Below, in pieces: positions 17,906-28,516 of a stretch of 64,000 bases of DNA (the stretch's first letter is position 1; every line of letters begins with the position of its first letter). Origin of the DNA: Chryseobacterium sp. CH25 (lineage in GTDB: Bacteria > Bacteroidota > Bacteroidia > Flavobacteriales > Weeksellaceae); NCBI RefSeq assembly GCF_004119455.1, contig NZ_NRQT01000004.1, forward strand, positions 310,001-374,000, written 5' to 3'. Made by a program: the position numbers and the translations under genes. A model generated the notes under the pieces. That model did no database searches. It was given only the letters and a program-made list of their open reading frames with translations, and was not told where the DNA came from.

Positions 17906-18493
17906 TTAATTTTCTTTATGTTGCTGACCTTTGAGTCGGTTTAAAGTTTCCCGGGTAATTCCTAAAAAAGAAGCAATATGCTGTTGGGAAAGACGCTGTT
18001 CAAACCAGCCATAACTCTTTGTAAATTCTAAATATCTTTCCTCGGCTGTTTTCTGCTGGAATAATATTCTTTTTTGAAGGGAAATGAAAGCATTCAGGAA
18101 TATTTTACGGAAATAACTTTCCAGTTTTGGTATTTCTGTGTAGAGTTTTTCCAGTTCATTCTTTTCAATCATAAAAACTTCTGAACTTTCCATTGCTTCA
18201 ATATTGTATACGGAAGGCTGGGAATGAAGCATGCTGTTCCAATCTGATATCCACCAGTTTTCAAACGCAAATTGCACTGTATTTTCCTTACCGTTTAGGC
18301 TTACTTCATATTGCCGTAAGCAGCCGCTGATTACAAAATAATCATGAGTACATATGTTTCCGTCCTGCAAGAGATATTGCTTACGTCGAAATTTCTTGTA
18401 AATCAGTGCTGCACAGAGTGTTTTCTTCTCTTGGTCTGATAACGTAACGTGTTGGTCAATATGTTTTAATATGCTGTCATAATGAACTGACAT
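17906..18493 (-). CDS. Crp/Fnr family transcriptional regulator
   Basis: The 195-residue protein has the size and plan of Bacteroidota Crp/Fnr-like regulators: an N-terminal cyclic-nucleotide-binding beta-barrel (about 20-130, with a GCLRQYEV stretch and an acidic EVFMIEKNELE segment) and a C-terminal winged helix-turn-helix (HIASFLGITRETLNRLK, about 165-190). It lacks an obvious cysteine cluster for an Fe-S centre. It is followed by doxX, which it may control. A promoter candidate lies 24 bases before its ATG. Confidence 0.85.
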   Translation of the reverse strand: MSVHYDSILKHIDQHVTLSDQEKKTLCAALIYKKFRRKQYLLQDGNICTHDYFVISGCLRQYEVSLNGKENTVQFAFENWWISDWNSMLHSQPSVYNIEAMESSEVFMIEKNELEKLYTEIPKLESYFRKIFLNAFISLQKRILFQQKTAEERYLEFTKSYGWFEQRLSQQHIASFLGITRETLNRLKGQQHKEN

Positions 18494-18516
18494 GATTATG
18501 GGTATGTAGGGTTACC

Positions 18517-18543
18517 CAAATATAATTAAACTTCTGATATCAA
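18517..18543 (-). promoter_or_regulatory. Candidate promoter for the Crp/Fnr gene
   Basis: Minus strand: TTG (18543-18541), 16-base spacer, TATATTTG (18524-18517), then ATG at 18493. The spacer is slightly shorter than usual for this promoter type. Confidence 0.45.
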
Positions 18544-18577
18544 AATGATTTACCTTAAATATAAAAGATTGTTGTAT

Positions 18578-19591
18578 TTAAAAGATACTTAAGTTGTACT
18601 GTTTCGCGAGATCTAAAATAATATGATAACCTGCTAAAGAATTCCCATGCTGATCCAATGCGGGGCTGAATACGCCGATCCCCATTTTTCCCGGAACGCT
18701 TACTGTAATTCCACCACCCACTCCGGATTTGCTTGGCAATCCTACGGTTCTGGAATATTCTCCACTGAATTCGTACATTCCGGCAGTCAGCATCTGAGAT
18801 TCTATCAGTTTGGCAATATCTGCATTTTTGTATTGAGAATCTCCATCAAAACGTACACACTGATTAGCGAAAAAGTATCCGATTTTCGCCAGATCTTCAG
18901 CGGTAAGTTCAATAGAGCACTGTTTGAAATAGTTATCCAGCTGATCTTCATTGCCGGAAATCAGTCCGCTGTTTTTCATGATGTAAAACATTCCGCGGTT
19001 ACGGTGTCCAGTGGATTTCTCAGATTCATATACGGACTTGCTGTAATCAATGGTAGGGTTCTTGGTGATATAACGAACCATATCCAATACTTTGAGGAAT
19101 GGTTTTTCACCTTCACCTGAAATTAAAGATGTAGTAAGGATTGCTCCTGCATTCATCATTGGATTAAGTGGTTTTCCTGTTGTTTCAAGGTTGGAAAAAT
19201 GGTTGAAAGGTCTGTCTGACCCGAAATAGCCCATTTTATCAAAAATATTGGCTTCGCCTTTATCATTTACAGCTACCATTAAAGCAATGATCTTTGAAAT
19301 ACTCTGCATGGTAAATTTCTTCTGAACATCTCCGGTGCTGAATATCTTACCGTTTTTATCCACTACAGAAAAGGCAATAGCTTTAGCGTCCATTTTACCC
19401 AGCTCAGGAATATAATCAGCTACTTTACCTTGTGTGTAGTAATTTCTGTTCTTTTCCAGAATGCTGCTTAAGGTTTTCTCTGAAATAGTTGAAAGATCTG
19501 TAGTTTTCTGAGCATACATTACTGTGTTTAAGGACAAAAATCCTGCAATAAGAATTCCTTTGGCGGAAAATAAAAAGCTATTTTTTTTCAT
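18578..19591 (-). CDS. glsA: Glutaminase A, exported form
   Basis: The 337-residue protein belongs to the serine-dependent glutaminase family (beta-lactamase-like fold), which hydrolyses glutamine to glutamate and ammonia. It shows the SxxK catalytic pair (Ser97-Lys100 in QSISK), the MNAGAI segment, and the VGLPSKSGVGGGI motif near the C-terminus. The family core is about 300 residues; the extra 28 at the front form a signal peptide (basic start, hydrophobic core, cut after MYAQ). The enzyme should therefore act in the periplasm, unlike the cytoplasmic E. coli enzymes. It is monocistronic with its own promoter at 19637-19666. Confidence 0.93.
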   Translation of the reverse strand: MKKNSFLFSAKGILIAGFLSLNTVMYAQKTTDLSTISEKTLSSILEKNRNYYTQGKVADYIPELGKMDAKAIAFSVVDKNGKIFSTGDVQKKFTMQSISKIIALMVAVNDKGEANIFDKMGYFGSDRPFNHFSNLETTGKPLNPMMNAGAILTTSLISGEGEKPFLKVLDMVRYITKNPTIDYSKSVYESEKSTGHRNRGMFYIMKNSGLISGNEDQLDNYFKQCSIELTAEDLAKIGYFFANQCVRFDGDSQYKNADIAKLIESQMLTAGMYEFSGEYSRTVGLPSKSGVGGGITVSVPGKMGIGVFSPALDQHGNSLAGYHIILDLAKQYNLSIF

Positions 19592-19636
19592 GTAGAATAT
19601 TTTCGAATAAAAAATTTATAATGAACCTCGAAAAAA

Positions 19637-19666
19637 CAAAGATAAGGTATTTCATTTTTTGTGCAA
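19637..19666 (-). promoter_or_regulatory. Promoter of glsA
   Basis: Minus strand: TTG (19666-19664), 19-base spacer, TATCTTTG (19644-19637). Both boxes and the spacing match the Flavobacteriia consensus, and the ATG follows 45 bases later. Confidence 0.65.
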
Positions 19667-19710
19667 GACTTAAGGGAAATCTGATAAGACGGTATGCTTT
19701 GTCTGTCGGA

Positions 19711-21039
19711 TTATCTTTTTAGTTCAAAGTCTTTATAAAGGAGTATTCCGTATTGGTCCAGCATGTGAGTTTTGTTGTTTTCTGTTTTTCCGTTTTCAGT
19801 ATTGGAATAATAGAGCAGGTATTTTTTATTAATGACATCCTTTTGGTCCTGAGGACTGAGATACTTAACAATCTTGAAATTGCTGTTTTTATCAAAGTTT
19901 CCCATAAGTGAAACCTGTTCAGAGTAATTGCCCACATGGAAAATTGCAGGCTGGCTTCCTGTATGGGTTTTGATTTCCTTAATGAGACCTTTGCAGTAAT
20001 TCAATTGCTGATTCTCATAATCTTCATTGGTGAATATTACTCCTGTAAACCGGATTTTCTCTGCAGTGACATGAATCAGAAAAGGAGAGAGGAGTAATGT
20101 GAACAATATGGGTTTCATTAGTTTTTCATTCAAAACATATTGTAGCAGAATAAGAATAAATGGTACTGACGGAATTAAGTAACCTGGTTCCAGTGGATAT
20201 CTGATAAAGAATACCAGATTGGAAATGATGATCAGAAAACTGAAAAGGACAATATGATTTTTTGATAATTGTTTTACTTTCCCGTAACCACCACTAAACA
20301 GCTGAAGGATTAAGGCTGAAATAATAGCAAGTATTCCCAAAGGTCCGTATATGTATAATGTGGCCAAGCTTACTATGCTGCCGATGCTCACTTCTGAATC
20401 TCCGTAGCTCTGTAGAAAATTTGTGCCGTATTTTAAAATAACAGGTGAGAAAAAAACACATGTGGAGAGAAAGGTTAAGACCGAAAATTGTAGAAGCTTT
20501 TTTATATCTTTTTGAGAATAAGTATACAGAAAGAAAACAAAGGCCGGAAGAAAAATAATATTGTTGAATCTTGTGCTTACCATGAGTCCAAGCAGTAATG
20601 CTGAAAGCCAAATGTTTTTATTGAGAAGATAATAAAAGCTTCCCAGTAAAAAGAATAAAGACCAGTTGTATTCCATGGCGGTTGTACTGTTGAGATAGAT
20701 GATCGGTACAAATGAGAATACAATAGAAATAAGGAAAGAAAGCTTTATACTGAGAAAATTCAAGATTCTGAAAAGATACAGACAACAGCCAACTGTAAAT
20801 AAAACAGACAGTAAATTGATTACCCAATAAGGATAATGATACACTAATGAATATAAAAATTCCGGAAGTGGGTAGCCGGGGAAGCGGGAAACGTTATAAA
20901 TATGGTCTTCGTATAATATTTTTCCTGTATATACTTCTCTCCATGCATCCAAATCGGTGCCCAGACTGTTAAAAATAAAAGGTAATCGTGATAATAGTAC
21001 AATGATTACTATCATAATTTCCCTGAAGTATTTTTTCAT
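19711..21039 (-). CDS. GT-C fold membrane glycosyltransferase (PMT/ArnT-like)
   Basis: The 442-residue protein has about ten transmembrane helices and the pattern of lipid-phosphate-sugar-dependent GT-C enzymes. The first large periplasmic loop carries an acidic LGTDLDAWRE motif (about 27-36) and an SRFPGYPLPE stretch, and the soluble tail is short. Such enzymes transfer a sugar from a polyprenyl-phosphate donor to protein, lipid or glycan outside the inner membrane. Neighbours on either side are unrelated, so the acceptor cannot be inferred. Sequence-level subfamily assignment (GT39, GT83 or other) is uncertain. Confidence 0.75.
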   Translation of the reverse strand: MKKYFREIMIVIIVLLSRLPFIFNSLGTDLDAWREVYTGKILYEDHIYNVSRFPGYPLPEFLYSLVYHYPYWVINLLSVLFTVGCCLYLFRILNFLSIKLSFLISIVFSFVPIIYLNSTTAMEYNWSLFFLLGSFYYLLNKNIWLSALLLGLMVSTRFNNIIFLPAFVFFLYTYSQKDIKKLLQFSVLTFLSTCVFFSPVILKYGTNFLQSYGDSEVSIGSIVSLATLYIYGPLGILAIISALILQLFSGGYGKVKQLSKNHIVLFSFLIIISNLVFFIRYPLEPGYLIPSVPFILILLQYVLNEKLMKPILFTLLLSPFLIHVTAEKIRFTGVIFTNEDYENQQLNYCKGLIKEIKTHTGSQPAIFHVGNYSEQVSLMGNFDKNSNFKIVKYLSPQDQKDVINKKYLLYYSNTENGKTENNKTHMLDQYGILLYKDFELKR

Positions 21040-21501
21040 TTTATCTATTAATTATTTTCAGTTGCAAAATAAGTTCTTTTTGCTTAATAAATAGAAGATC
21101 TTAAGCTTTTCTGGAAGATAAGGTAGAGTGTATAATGTCTTTGTTGCTCTTAAAATAATAAGTCTTAAAGAATGTTTTTTTTTGGACTTATTGTTGTTAT
21201 GTTTTTGTAATTAATTTTTGGTTATTTATTATTAAAATTCTTTTATTGTTGAATTTTGGTTGATTTTATTCTAAGTGATACTACTTAAATAAAAGGGAAA
21301 TGACTTGTTTTTGCTTTAATATGAAAAGAAATTTATTTTTTTATTAATAATTACAATGGTTGTGAATTAAGGTATAATCAGTAATTGAGGTATATTATTG
21401 ATGTTTATGTTAATAAAAAGTAATATTTTTCACTAATAAATGATTTTAATGTTAAAATTTTCATTAATTTCCAAGCGAAAATTAATACATTTTTATTAAC
21501 C
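21040..21501. other. AT-rich intergenic region between divergent genes
   Basis: About 460 bases separate the GT-C gene (minus) from the secreted PKD protein gene (plus). No open frame of interest, repeat or clear two-box promoter was found. Promoters for both genes must lie here. Confidence 0.5.
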
Positions 21502-24500
21502 ATGAAAAACACTACTTACTTTAGTAGGCAGCACATCTTCAGATGGCTCCTGCTATGTTGGCTCCTTGTACCTTGGGGGCTGCAAGCACAATCAACCCAT
21601 ATTACCTGGGATTCTCAGGTCGGATGTCAGATCTTCCGTGGAGAAAAAGGCGCAGGAGAGAATTCTGTTGCTGCTTCGGATATTGATTCCGGTGCCTGTA
21701 TCCGCGTCTGCGAAGGCAGTACCGTGAAGTATACTGCCCACGGCTCGAATATTAGTTTTGTAGCATGGATCCCTACGGGGGGAGTGCTGCAGAGTACTTC
21801 AGGCGGGGCAAATACTACTGCAGAAATTGCATGGGGAAGTGCTGGAGCAGGTTCTTTGCAGGCGACAGTTACATTTGCTGACGGAACTATTGAAATCCAG
21901 GACATCTGCATCGAGAAAATAAATAAACCTTCTGCAAATTTTAATCTTGTTAATCTGAAAGACATCGTATGTAAAAATACCGAGGTTCATTTTGACAATT
22001 TATCTCATGCAAATGGAGGTACAGATATTGTTAATTATTTCTGGGATTTTGGTGACGGAACCACATCCACGGCTTTTGAACCGTCCCATACCTTTACTCA
22101 GGCTGGCGGCGTTACGGTTACATTAACGGTAACCAATAAATGTGGCTGCTCAGAAACAACTTATCAAAAAATAGAAATCACAGAAGCTCCACCTGTACAG
22201 ATTAGCTGTGCTTCAGTTGTATGTGAAGGAAGTGCCGAAAGGTACAGTGTGAAAAATGGCTGCAAAGGAGAATGGAAAGTGATTGGAGGGGCGTGGCAAA
22301 ATATTTCTGAAAACGAAATTGAAGTAAAATGGGATAATGTAGATCCTGAAGACGGTTTTGGCTATGTAATGTATAAATCTGAATGTGGCTGCCCGGTTTG
22401 GACAACAGTTAAAATTCCTGTGATTTTAAAAACAGCAAAAATTAAAGGAGAATCTGTTGTGTGTTTAGGTAAACAATATACCTATTCACTTCCACAGTGG
22501 CCAACTACACAGGTTGATTGGGATGTTACAGGACCTGCTCAGGGACAGTTGACATATAACCAACAAAGAAATGAAATTCTTTTCACTGGGCATGTACCAG
22601 GTACTTATACCCTTACCGCTTCATATAAAAATACATTATTACAATGCGGGGGTACTGCACAAAAAACGATTGTTGTAGAAGCTCCTGTAACAATATCAGG
22701 TGGAAAAGAGGAAATCTGTGTGGGAACACCACAGACATTTACGGCTTCTCCTAATGTTCCTGTTATCTGGAATGTTACTTTAATGGTGGGGTAGTGCATA
22801 CATCGCCACAGCCAACTACGGCTCCTCTTGATTATCCTTTCCTGACACCAGGAAATTATGTGATTACGGCAATGAGAGGAGGATGCGAAAGTAATCCGAT
22901 ATTGATTAAGGTGGTGAGTATTCCAAGACCGCCAAGAGGATTTATCATGGGAGATGTTGTAATATGTCCGGGTAGACCTTACAGCTATTCACTTGTAGCA
23001 CCACAGCCAGCTGGAGTAATCCCTGTATGGAGTGTTACAAATGGTACTATCCAGGGAAGTAATGCAGGTAATGGTGTTACTGTTATCTTCAATCCGGGCG
23101 CCTCTTTTTACTCGGTATCTGTTGCTTACAGAACAAATAGCCCTGCGGCTTGCCAGTCTAAACCAATTTCATTGGATATAAAACCAATGGATATTAATAA
23201 GATCTTTATTTATCAGAATTCAGGACCATTCTGCCCAAGCAGTACTCAGACTTTTGAGGCTAATTTAGGGGATATTGTTCCGGATTCTATGGAATGGAGC
23301 TTTGATAATCCTAACTTCGGAAGTTTTGTATCCGGGCAGGGTACCCCTTTTGTAACAGTAAACATCAATGAGGTTACTAATAGCATATATACAACTAACT
23401 TAAAACTTGAAGTTGTTGTATGCGGGCAAAAGAAGATAATTACAATGCCTGTTAGTAAGCTGGCTCTTCCGGTGGTTAACTTTACGAACGTTGGAAAGAT
23501 ATGTTTAGGTTCAGATCTTCACTTTACTGTTGATCAGGGAGGAATTACTTCTGCAACAGGGGTGACATTTACGTTTGCAAACGGAAATACTCATCCGGCA
23601 ACATTCAATCAGTCCGGAGTATATGATTTCCCAAATAACGGGTATATTCAGAATAATTCAGGTGGAAACGTTAATCAGATCGTCACTGTAACTTACACAG
23701 GAACTAATGGATGTGCATATCAGCCAACAGCAAGTGCAAGCTTCATTATTCTTCCTGAAACAATTATTACGGTTTCACCAGTGTACAACCTTATGGTTTG
23801 TGATGATTATCCTTTACAACCTTATACACTTACAGCTAACAGTTCTACTGGGCTTACAAATATTGTAGAGTGGCAATGGTTTAAGAATGGAGGGGCATTA
23901 CTAGGATTTAATACTAATTCATATACCTTATCAGGAACTGGTCTTGCGGGAACTTATAAGGTGAGAGCTAAGGATATTAATGGTTGCTATGTGTATTCAC
24001 AGGAGATTAAAGTAATCAACTCCTGCCCAACAACAAGCAGTTGTACGGCACCGCCTACGGTTACCTTTACTCCGAAATGGACTGGTTGTAATACTATTAC
24101 AGTAAATAATTTAAATGTAAGTATTCCACCAGATGAAATCCAGTGGGTATCTAATAGTGTACTTACTTTAGTAAGCCCTCAAGGGCAGCCTACAGCTACA
24201 TTCCAAACTGATCTTGCCGGAGCACATATTGTGAGTGTACGTTTAAGATATGGGGCATGTTGGTATTCAACAAGTTTTGAAGTTAGAAAACTGTATGAAC
24301 CTAAGTTTAATGTAGGACAGGTTTGTAATGGTAACGGTTACAATGTTACTTTATATAATTCATCTACCATATTTGAGGTTAATCCTGCTTCTATAGAATA
24401 CAGATTCAGTATGGCAGGACAGCCGGATCAGGTTGGGCAGACGGCTACTTATAATAATCTGGCTCCAGGTACTTATACCTTTACCATGAAGGTGTCTGTA

Positions 24501-26414
24501 CCATCACAGCCATCATTGCCGGCATGTATCATTACGAAAACTGTTACATTGGCCCCTGTTCCGAACACGAACTTTACACTTCCTGTTAAAGCATGTAAAG
24601 GAGAGGTAATTACTCTTTCACCTGGTTCGTATACTCCTGGAAATATCTATACATGGTATTTTGACGGAACATCTTATGTAACTTCACAACAGAATTTAAA
24701 TGTTACATTCAATACTGCTGGGCCGAAAACGGTAAGTTTAATGGTTAGAACTCCTCAGGGATGCGTATACAATTCTACTATTCCACAAAATATTACTGTT
24801 TATGCAGCCAACCTGGACGGAAACCTCAGTCCACTAAGTGCAGTTGCATGTGTGGGATCTTCACCACTGATTTCATTTACACCTCTAGGTACAGCACCTA
24901 CAGGTTATATTTGGATGAATGGACCTAACCCGGTACCGGGAGCACCTAACTCAATGAATTTTGTACCAACGGAATCAGGGAATTACTGGCCGGTATTGGT
25001 TTCAGCACAAGGGTGTAAAACCAATATAATGAGTGTTAAAGCGGTAGGTGTTGCATTTAAGAGACCTCCGTATGTAAATATTTCAGGGCAGGCAAACATT
25101 TGTTCTAATACCCAAACAGTACTTAAAGGTATTTTAACAGACAATACGCTGGAGTACAGATGGAAGAAAAACGGAGTTCCGTTGTCAACATTATGGCTTA
25201 CTTCTCAACCGGTGGCTTATACTGTAAGCGGATTATCTGCAGGTACTTATACCTATACTCTGGAAGCACGTGTGCCGGGAACAACAGATTGTTCAGGATC
25301 TAAAGATTTTGTTATTACTGTGAGCAATCCACCTACAGCACCTACAGTAACATATACTCAGATAGGATGTCAGCCTTATAAAATTAAACTTACGGCATCC
25401 GGACCAGCCAATGGAGAGTATAACTGGAGTAACGGAATGAGTGGACAAACCATTACAGTGGATGAAGGCGGTAAATATAAAGTAATCTATACTGCTCCAA
25501 GTGGATGTAAGGTATTTGGTATGGTAGATGTACCATTGAGTATCGAAAGTCTGATGTGGGTATTCCCTACAGGATGCTACAGTTATTGTAGAGGTAAAGA
25601 CCGTTACATTCTGGGGCCAAAAGGAACCTTTGATTACCACCAATGGGAGAGATTCGGGGTGAATTTGCAAAGTGGAACTAATACTTTCATTGACTCATTC
25701 TATTTTATTGACTCACCGGGAACTTATAAGCTAAGAATTGATCAGAATGCAGGTGGAATGCATTGTGAATATTATTCAGGAGCAATGAATTATTATCCTG
25801 GGAAAGATTGCGGTATAGAAACACAATGTAGCTTTGATGTTAATATTACTGCATTCAAATGGGATGGAGATCATTATAACGTTCATGGAACAATCTATAA
25901 TGCAGGAAGCCTACCGGTAATGCTTAATATCTCAAGTGCTAACGGATATGGAACTTATTTCCCATCCATGATTACCATTCCGGCAGGAGGAACATATGAT
26001 ATGAATGTCAATCCATTGACTTTCTATCCAAATGCCAGCTTCCCTGGAGGTAATGATGCGATCTTATTCTTTGGACAGGATGATTGTAAGTTCGTTGGTG
26101 AGCCACAAATTATAGGCAAATCTGTTTTTGCAGACAGAGGAACAACACCAAGTCTTACTACGGCTTCTACTCTGAAATTGATGCCAAATCCTGCGAAGGA
26201 TGTAGTAAAGGTCTCGTATAATACAGGTAATGAAAAATTACTGGCAACACAGATCAAAGTTTTTGATACCATGGGTAATGTCAAATTCCAAAAAGAACTG
26301 AAGTCATCTTCAGGAGATGTGAGTGTAGATATTTCCAACTGGTTGCAAAGTACTTATATTGTTATTGTACAGGCAGGAGAGAAATCTCTGCAAGGCAAAC
26401 TGATTAAAAATTAA
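21502..26414 (+). pseudogene. T9SS-secreted PKD/Ig-like repeat protein, broken by one frameshift
   Basis: Two frames, 21502-22794 and 22794-26414, form one gene. The first has a signal peptide (cut after LQAQ), a PKD domain (FWDFGDGTT, about 185-195) and many cysteine-containing Ig-like repeats. The second continues the same repeats and ends with a type A type IX secretion sorting domain (LMPNPAKDVVKV to the final GKLIKN). Adding one T to the TTT at 22779-22781 changes NVTLMVG-stop to NVTFNGGVVHTSPQ and restores a 1637-residue protein. The GTG at 22794 is then just an internal valine. Known for the family: such proteins are exported across the outer membrane and attached to the surface or released; they often act in adhesion. 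It is followed by a strong terminator. The break could be a sequence error. Confidence 0.85.
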
Positions 26415-26435
26415 TCCATACTTCATTTTAATAAG

Positions 26436-26467
26436 CAGTGTTCTCTTTGGAGAACACTGTTTTTTTA
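26436..26467 (+). terminator. Strong rho-independent terminator after the secreted PKD protein
   Basis: A perfect 10-bp stem (CAGTGTTCTC / GAGAACACTG) with a TTTG loop is followed directly by a run of Ts. Confidence 0.85.
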
Positions 26468-26528
26468 TATAACTAGGATAGCTTAATAGACAATGCAGGC
26501 AGTTTTTAATATTTACAGCCAGAATACA

Positions 26529-27452
26529 TTAATACATTTCTTCACTGTAGACCTGTCTTCCAAGATAGAACAGTTCGTGCTTCTTTAAATTCACATTATC
26601 TTCAAAAATATCATGAACAAAATGTACCAGTTCATTTACTTTTTCCTTTTGGGTAATTCTGATGCGGGACTCAAAATTAGAAGTAAACCCACTCTTGGTG
26701 TAATTTAATGATCCGAGATAAGCTACCTGTCTATCGATGATATAAATTTTGGAATGCAGAAACTTGCTATCGTATCGATTATTCCGGATGAATTTGAAAT
26801 TTAAATTTTCAGAATACTGATACGTGTAGATCTCCATCTTTTCAACTTCCGTTTTCTTTTCCCAGCATCTGAAGAATCCATACAGAGAGACAACAGCCAC
26901 TAAAAGAGCAACCAGATTATTTGAATTGGTAAGATCATCCACAAGATGGATTCCAAAATAAATAAGAGCGAAGATTCCCAGGCAGAACAGTGCAATAGAA
27001 GATAAAAAGAACAAGCTTTTCAGGCTTTCTCTCTTTTCTTTTTTCTTTATATCGGTGACTCTATTCTGGTGGATCAATTTTCGTAATATGCTTCCATATT
27101 GTTCCGGTCGGAGATCGCTGAAAGCTAATCTTACCCTGATATTTCTGTTTTTCAGCATAAGAAGATCATCCAGTTTTACTTCATCAATATAAGGGGAGAT
27201 GATGAGAACTTCTGCCTTTGCATTCAGGATATCATTATTCAGTTGATTGCCTGCGTTTTGTCCTACAAATACTTCAACTCCTTCACTGTTTTCAGTATTA
27301 ATTTTAAAATAATATTTTTTTCTTTCCTTATAATACACGTTTGATGTTCTTAAATGGTATTGAAATGATAGGTTTCCAGGTATATCCGTTTCTTTAAAAA
27401 TAAGATATGGTCTAAAACCGGGATCATCCTGAGGTTGTAATTTAGGTGCCAA
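26529..27452 (-). CDS. PLD-like (HKD) protein with two central membrane helices
   Basis: The 307-residue protein has one HKD motif (HSKIYIIDR, about 237-245, followed by YLGSLNYTKSG), typical of the phospholipase D/nuclease superfamily, in which two such motifs usually build the active site. With one motif it may act as a dimer. Two hydrophobic helices (about 155-195) divide it into an N-terminal part with a degenerate PLD-like fold (ISPYIDEVKL) and the HKD part. The start is uncertain: the frame opens at a TTG (27452), and no in-frame ATG exists upstream or for about 97 codons downstream. The substrate (lipid or nucleic acid) cannot be told. Confidence 0.7.
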   Translation of the reverse strand: MAPKLQPQDDPGFRPYLIFKETDIPGNLSFQYHLRTSNVYYKERKKYYFKINTENSEGVEVFVGQNAGNQLNNDILNAKAEVLIISPYIDEVKLDDLLMLKNRNIRVRLAFSDLRPEQYGSILRKLIHQNRVTDIKKKEKRESLKSLFFLSSIALFCLGIFALIYFGIHLVDDLTNSNNLVALLVAVVSLYGFFRCWEKKTEVEKMEIYTYQYSENLNFKFIRNNRYDSKFLHSKIYIIDRQVAYLGSLNYTKSGFTSNFESRIRITQKEKVNELVHFVHDIFEDNVNLKKHELFYLGRQVYSEEMY

Positions 27453-27635
27453 ATTTACGTTTCTTTTTATTGTCTGCTTTATGGGAAGGCATAAAAAATT
27501 ATATATAAGGTTTGGAATAAAGAATCATGTACAGATCATCTGCAGGAAGGGTTATTAAAAGCTGTGCATGGAAAGAAACCTAAGCATTGTTTGTAATCTG
27601 TTTTTGATTGATGAAAGTTAATAAAAGCTATTTCT

Positions 27636-27643
27636 TATTTTTG
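27636..27643 (+). promoter_or_regulatory. Possible -7 box for the DUF1826 gene
   Basis: TATTTTTG fits TAnnTTTG, 36 bases before the ATG at 27679. The nearest TTG upstream (27608-27610) is 25 bases away, longer than usual, so this is only tentative. Confidence 0.3.
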
Positions 27644-27678
27644 CAGAGAATAAATGACCAAGCTGTTTATTCCAAAAC

Positions 27679-28377
27679 ATGAACAATACATTTTCCGATA
27701 ATCCTCAAGTGGGAGCCGTTTCTACATTTTCTGAACTCATAGATACCCATTTTCACGGAGATATCAATGCGATGTGCTGGCACAGGAGTTTGGAAGGAGA
27801 CTTTAAAGAAATTGTTGCTAAGCTCCAGTTAAAAGATAATATTACTGAAATTTCAGCTGAAGATCTTTTGGCATTGCAGCTATCGGAAGAAGGAAATATC
27901 GCCAGAGAAATAATTCTGAAAGATTTACAGTTATTAACGGATTTCGGAGCATTACCCTCTCTCAATCTGCTTAAAAATTATGATAGGGATGAAGAGTTCG
28001 ATTTCATTTCAACTGATGTCTATTCGTATCATGTAGACCGTTCACCCATTGGTACAGATACTTTTTTATGTACTTATTACGGTGCAGCAAGTGATATTTT
28101 GCCTAATGATCAGTCTATACAGAAGATTTTGGTTCCTGAAATCAGAGAGAAACTCAAAGAATTACATGACGGACCTGAAGAGGAGTTTGAAGACTTTTTG
28201 AAAGACTGTTTCTTTGATCTGCATTATCAGGCTAAACCCAATGCAGAGCCCACTAATCTTGGATTAGGACATCTTTGGCGCTTGGCAGTAGATCATCCGA
28301 CTCAAAAAGTTTTACCCTGTGTACATAGAGCTCCGGTTGAAAATGAAGGTGAATATCGCCTGCTTTTGATCTGTTAA
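27679..28377 (+). CDS. DUF1826 domain-containing protein
   Basis: The 232-residue soluble protein matches DUF1826 in length and in its pattern: MCWHRSL near residue 30, STDVYSYHVDR near 110, TYYGAASDI near 130, and a C-terminal CVHRAPVENEGEYRLLLIC. The paired histidine/cysteine positions suggest metal binding. In other bacteria DUF1826 genes are found in zinc-responsive regulons, but nothing in this neighbourhood confirms that. The gene stands alone between two unrelated genes. Confidence 0.75.
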   Translation: MNNTFSDNPQVGAVSTFSELIDTHFHGDINAMCWHRSLEGDFKEIVAKLQLKDNITEISAEDLLALQLSEEGNIAREIILKDLQLLTDFGALPSLNLLKNYDRDEEFDFISTDVYSYHVDRSPIGTDTFLCTYYGAASDILPNDQSIQKILVPEIREKLKELHDGPEEEFEDFLKDCFFDLHYQAKPNAEPTNLGLGHLWRLAVDHPTQKVLPCVHRAPVENEGEYRLLLIC

Positions 28378-28516
28378 GCTGCTTTAAGAATACAATTCAT
28401 GTGTACTGCAGTTGGGGTTTTCACTCAAAAGTAGTACCTTTAAAGTATATTATCCCTATTTTACGGTCTGTTGACCAGTAACTGAGGCTACAAACTGTAT
28501 TGAATTTTGATGACTA

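Noticed and set aside
18647..19120. 157-codon open frame on the plus strand inside glsA
   Set aside because: It lies wholly antisense to a well-supported gene and shows no domain or signal.
22794..26414. Independent secreted protein starting at GTG 22794
   Set aside because: It would lack a signal peptide although it ends in a T9SS sorting domain; the upstream frame supplies the signal peptide and continues the same repeats.
27450..27457. TAAATTTG promoter box at the start of the PLD-like gene
   Set aside because: It overlaps the TTG start codon and has no -33 partner, so it is probably chance in AT-rich DNA.
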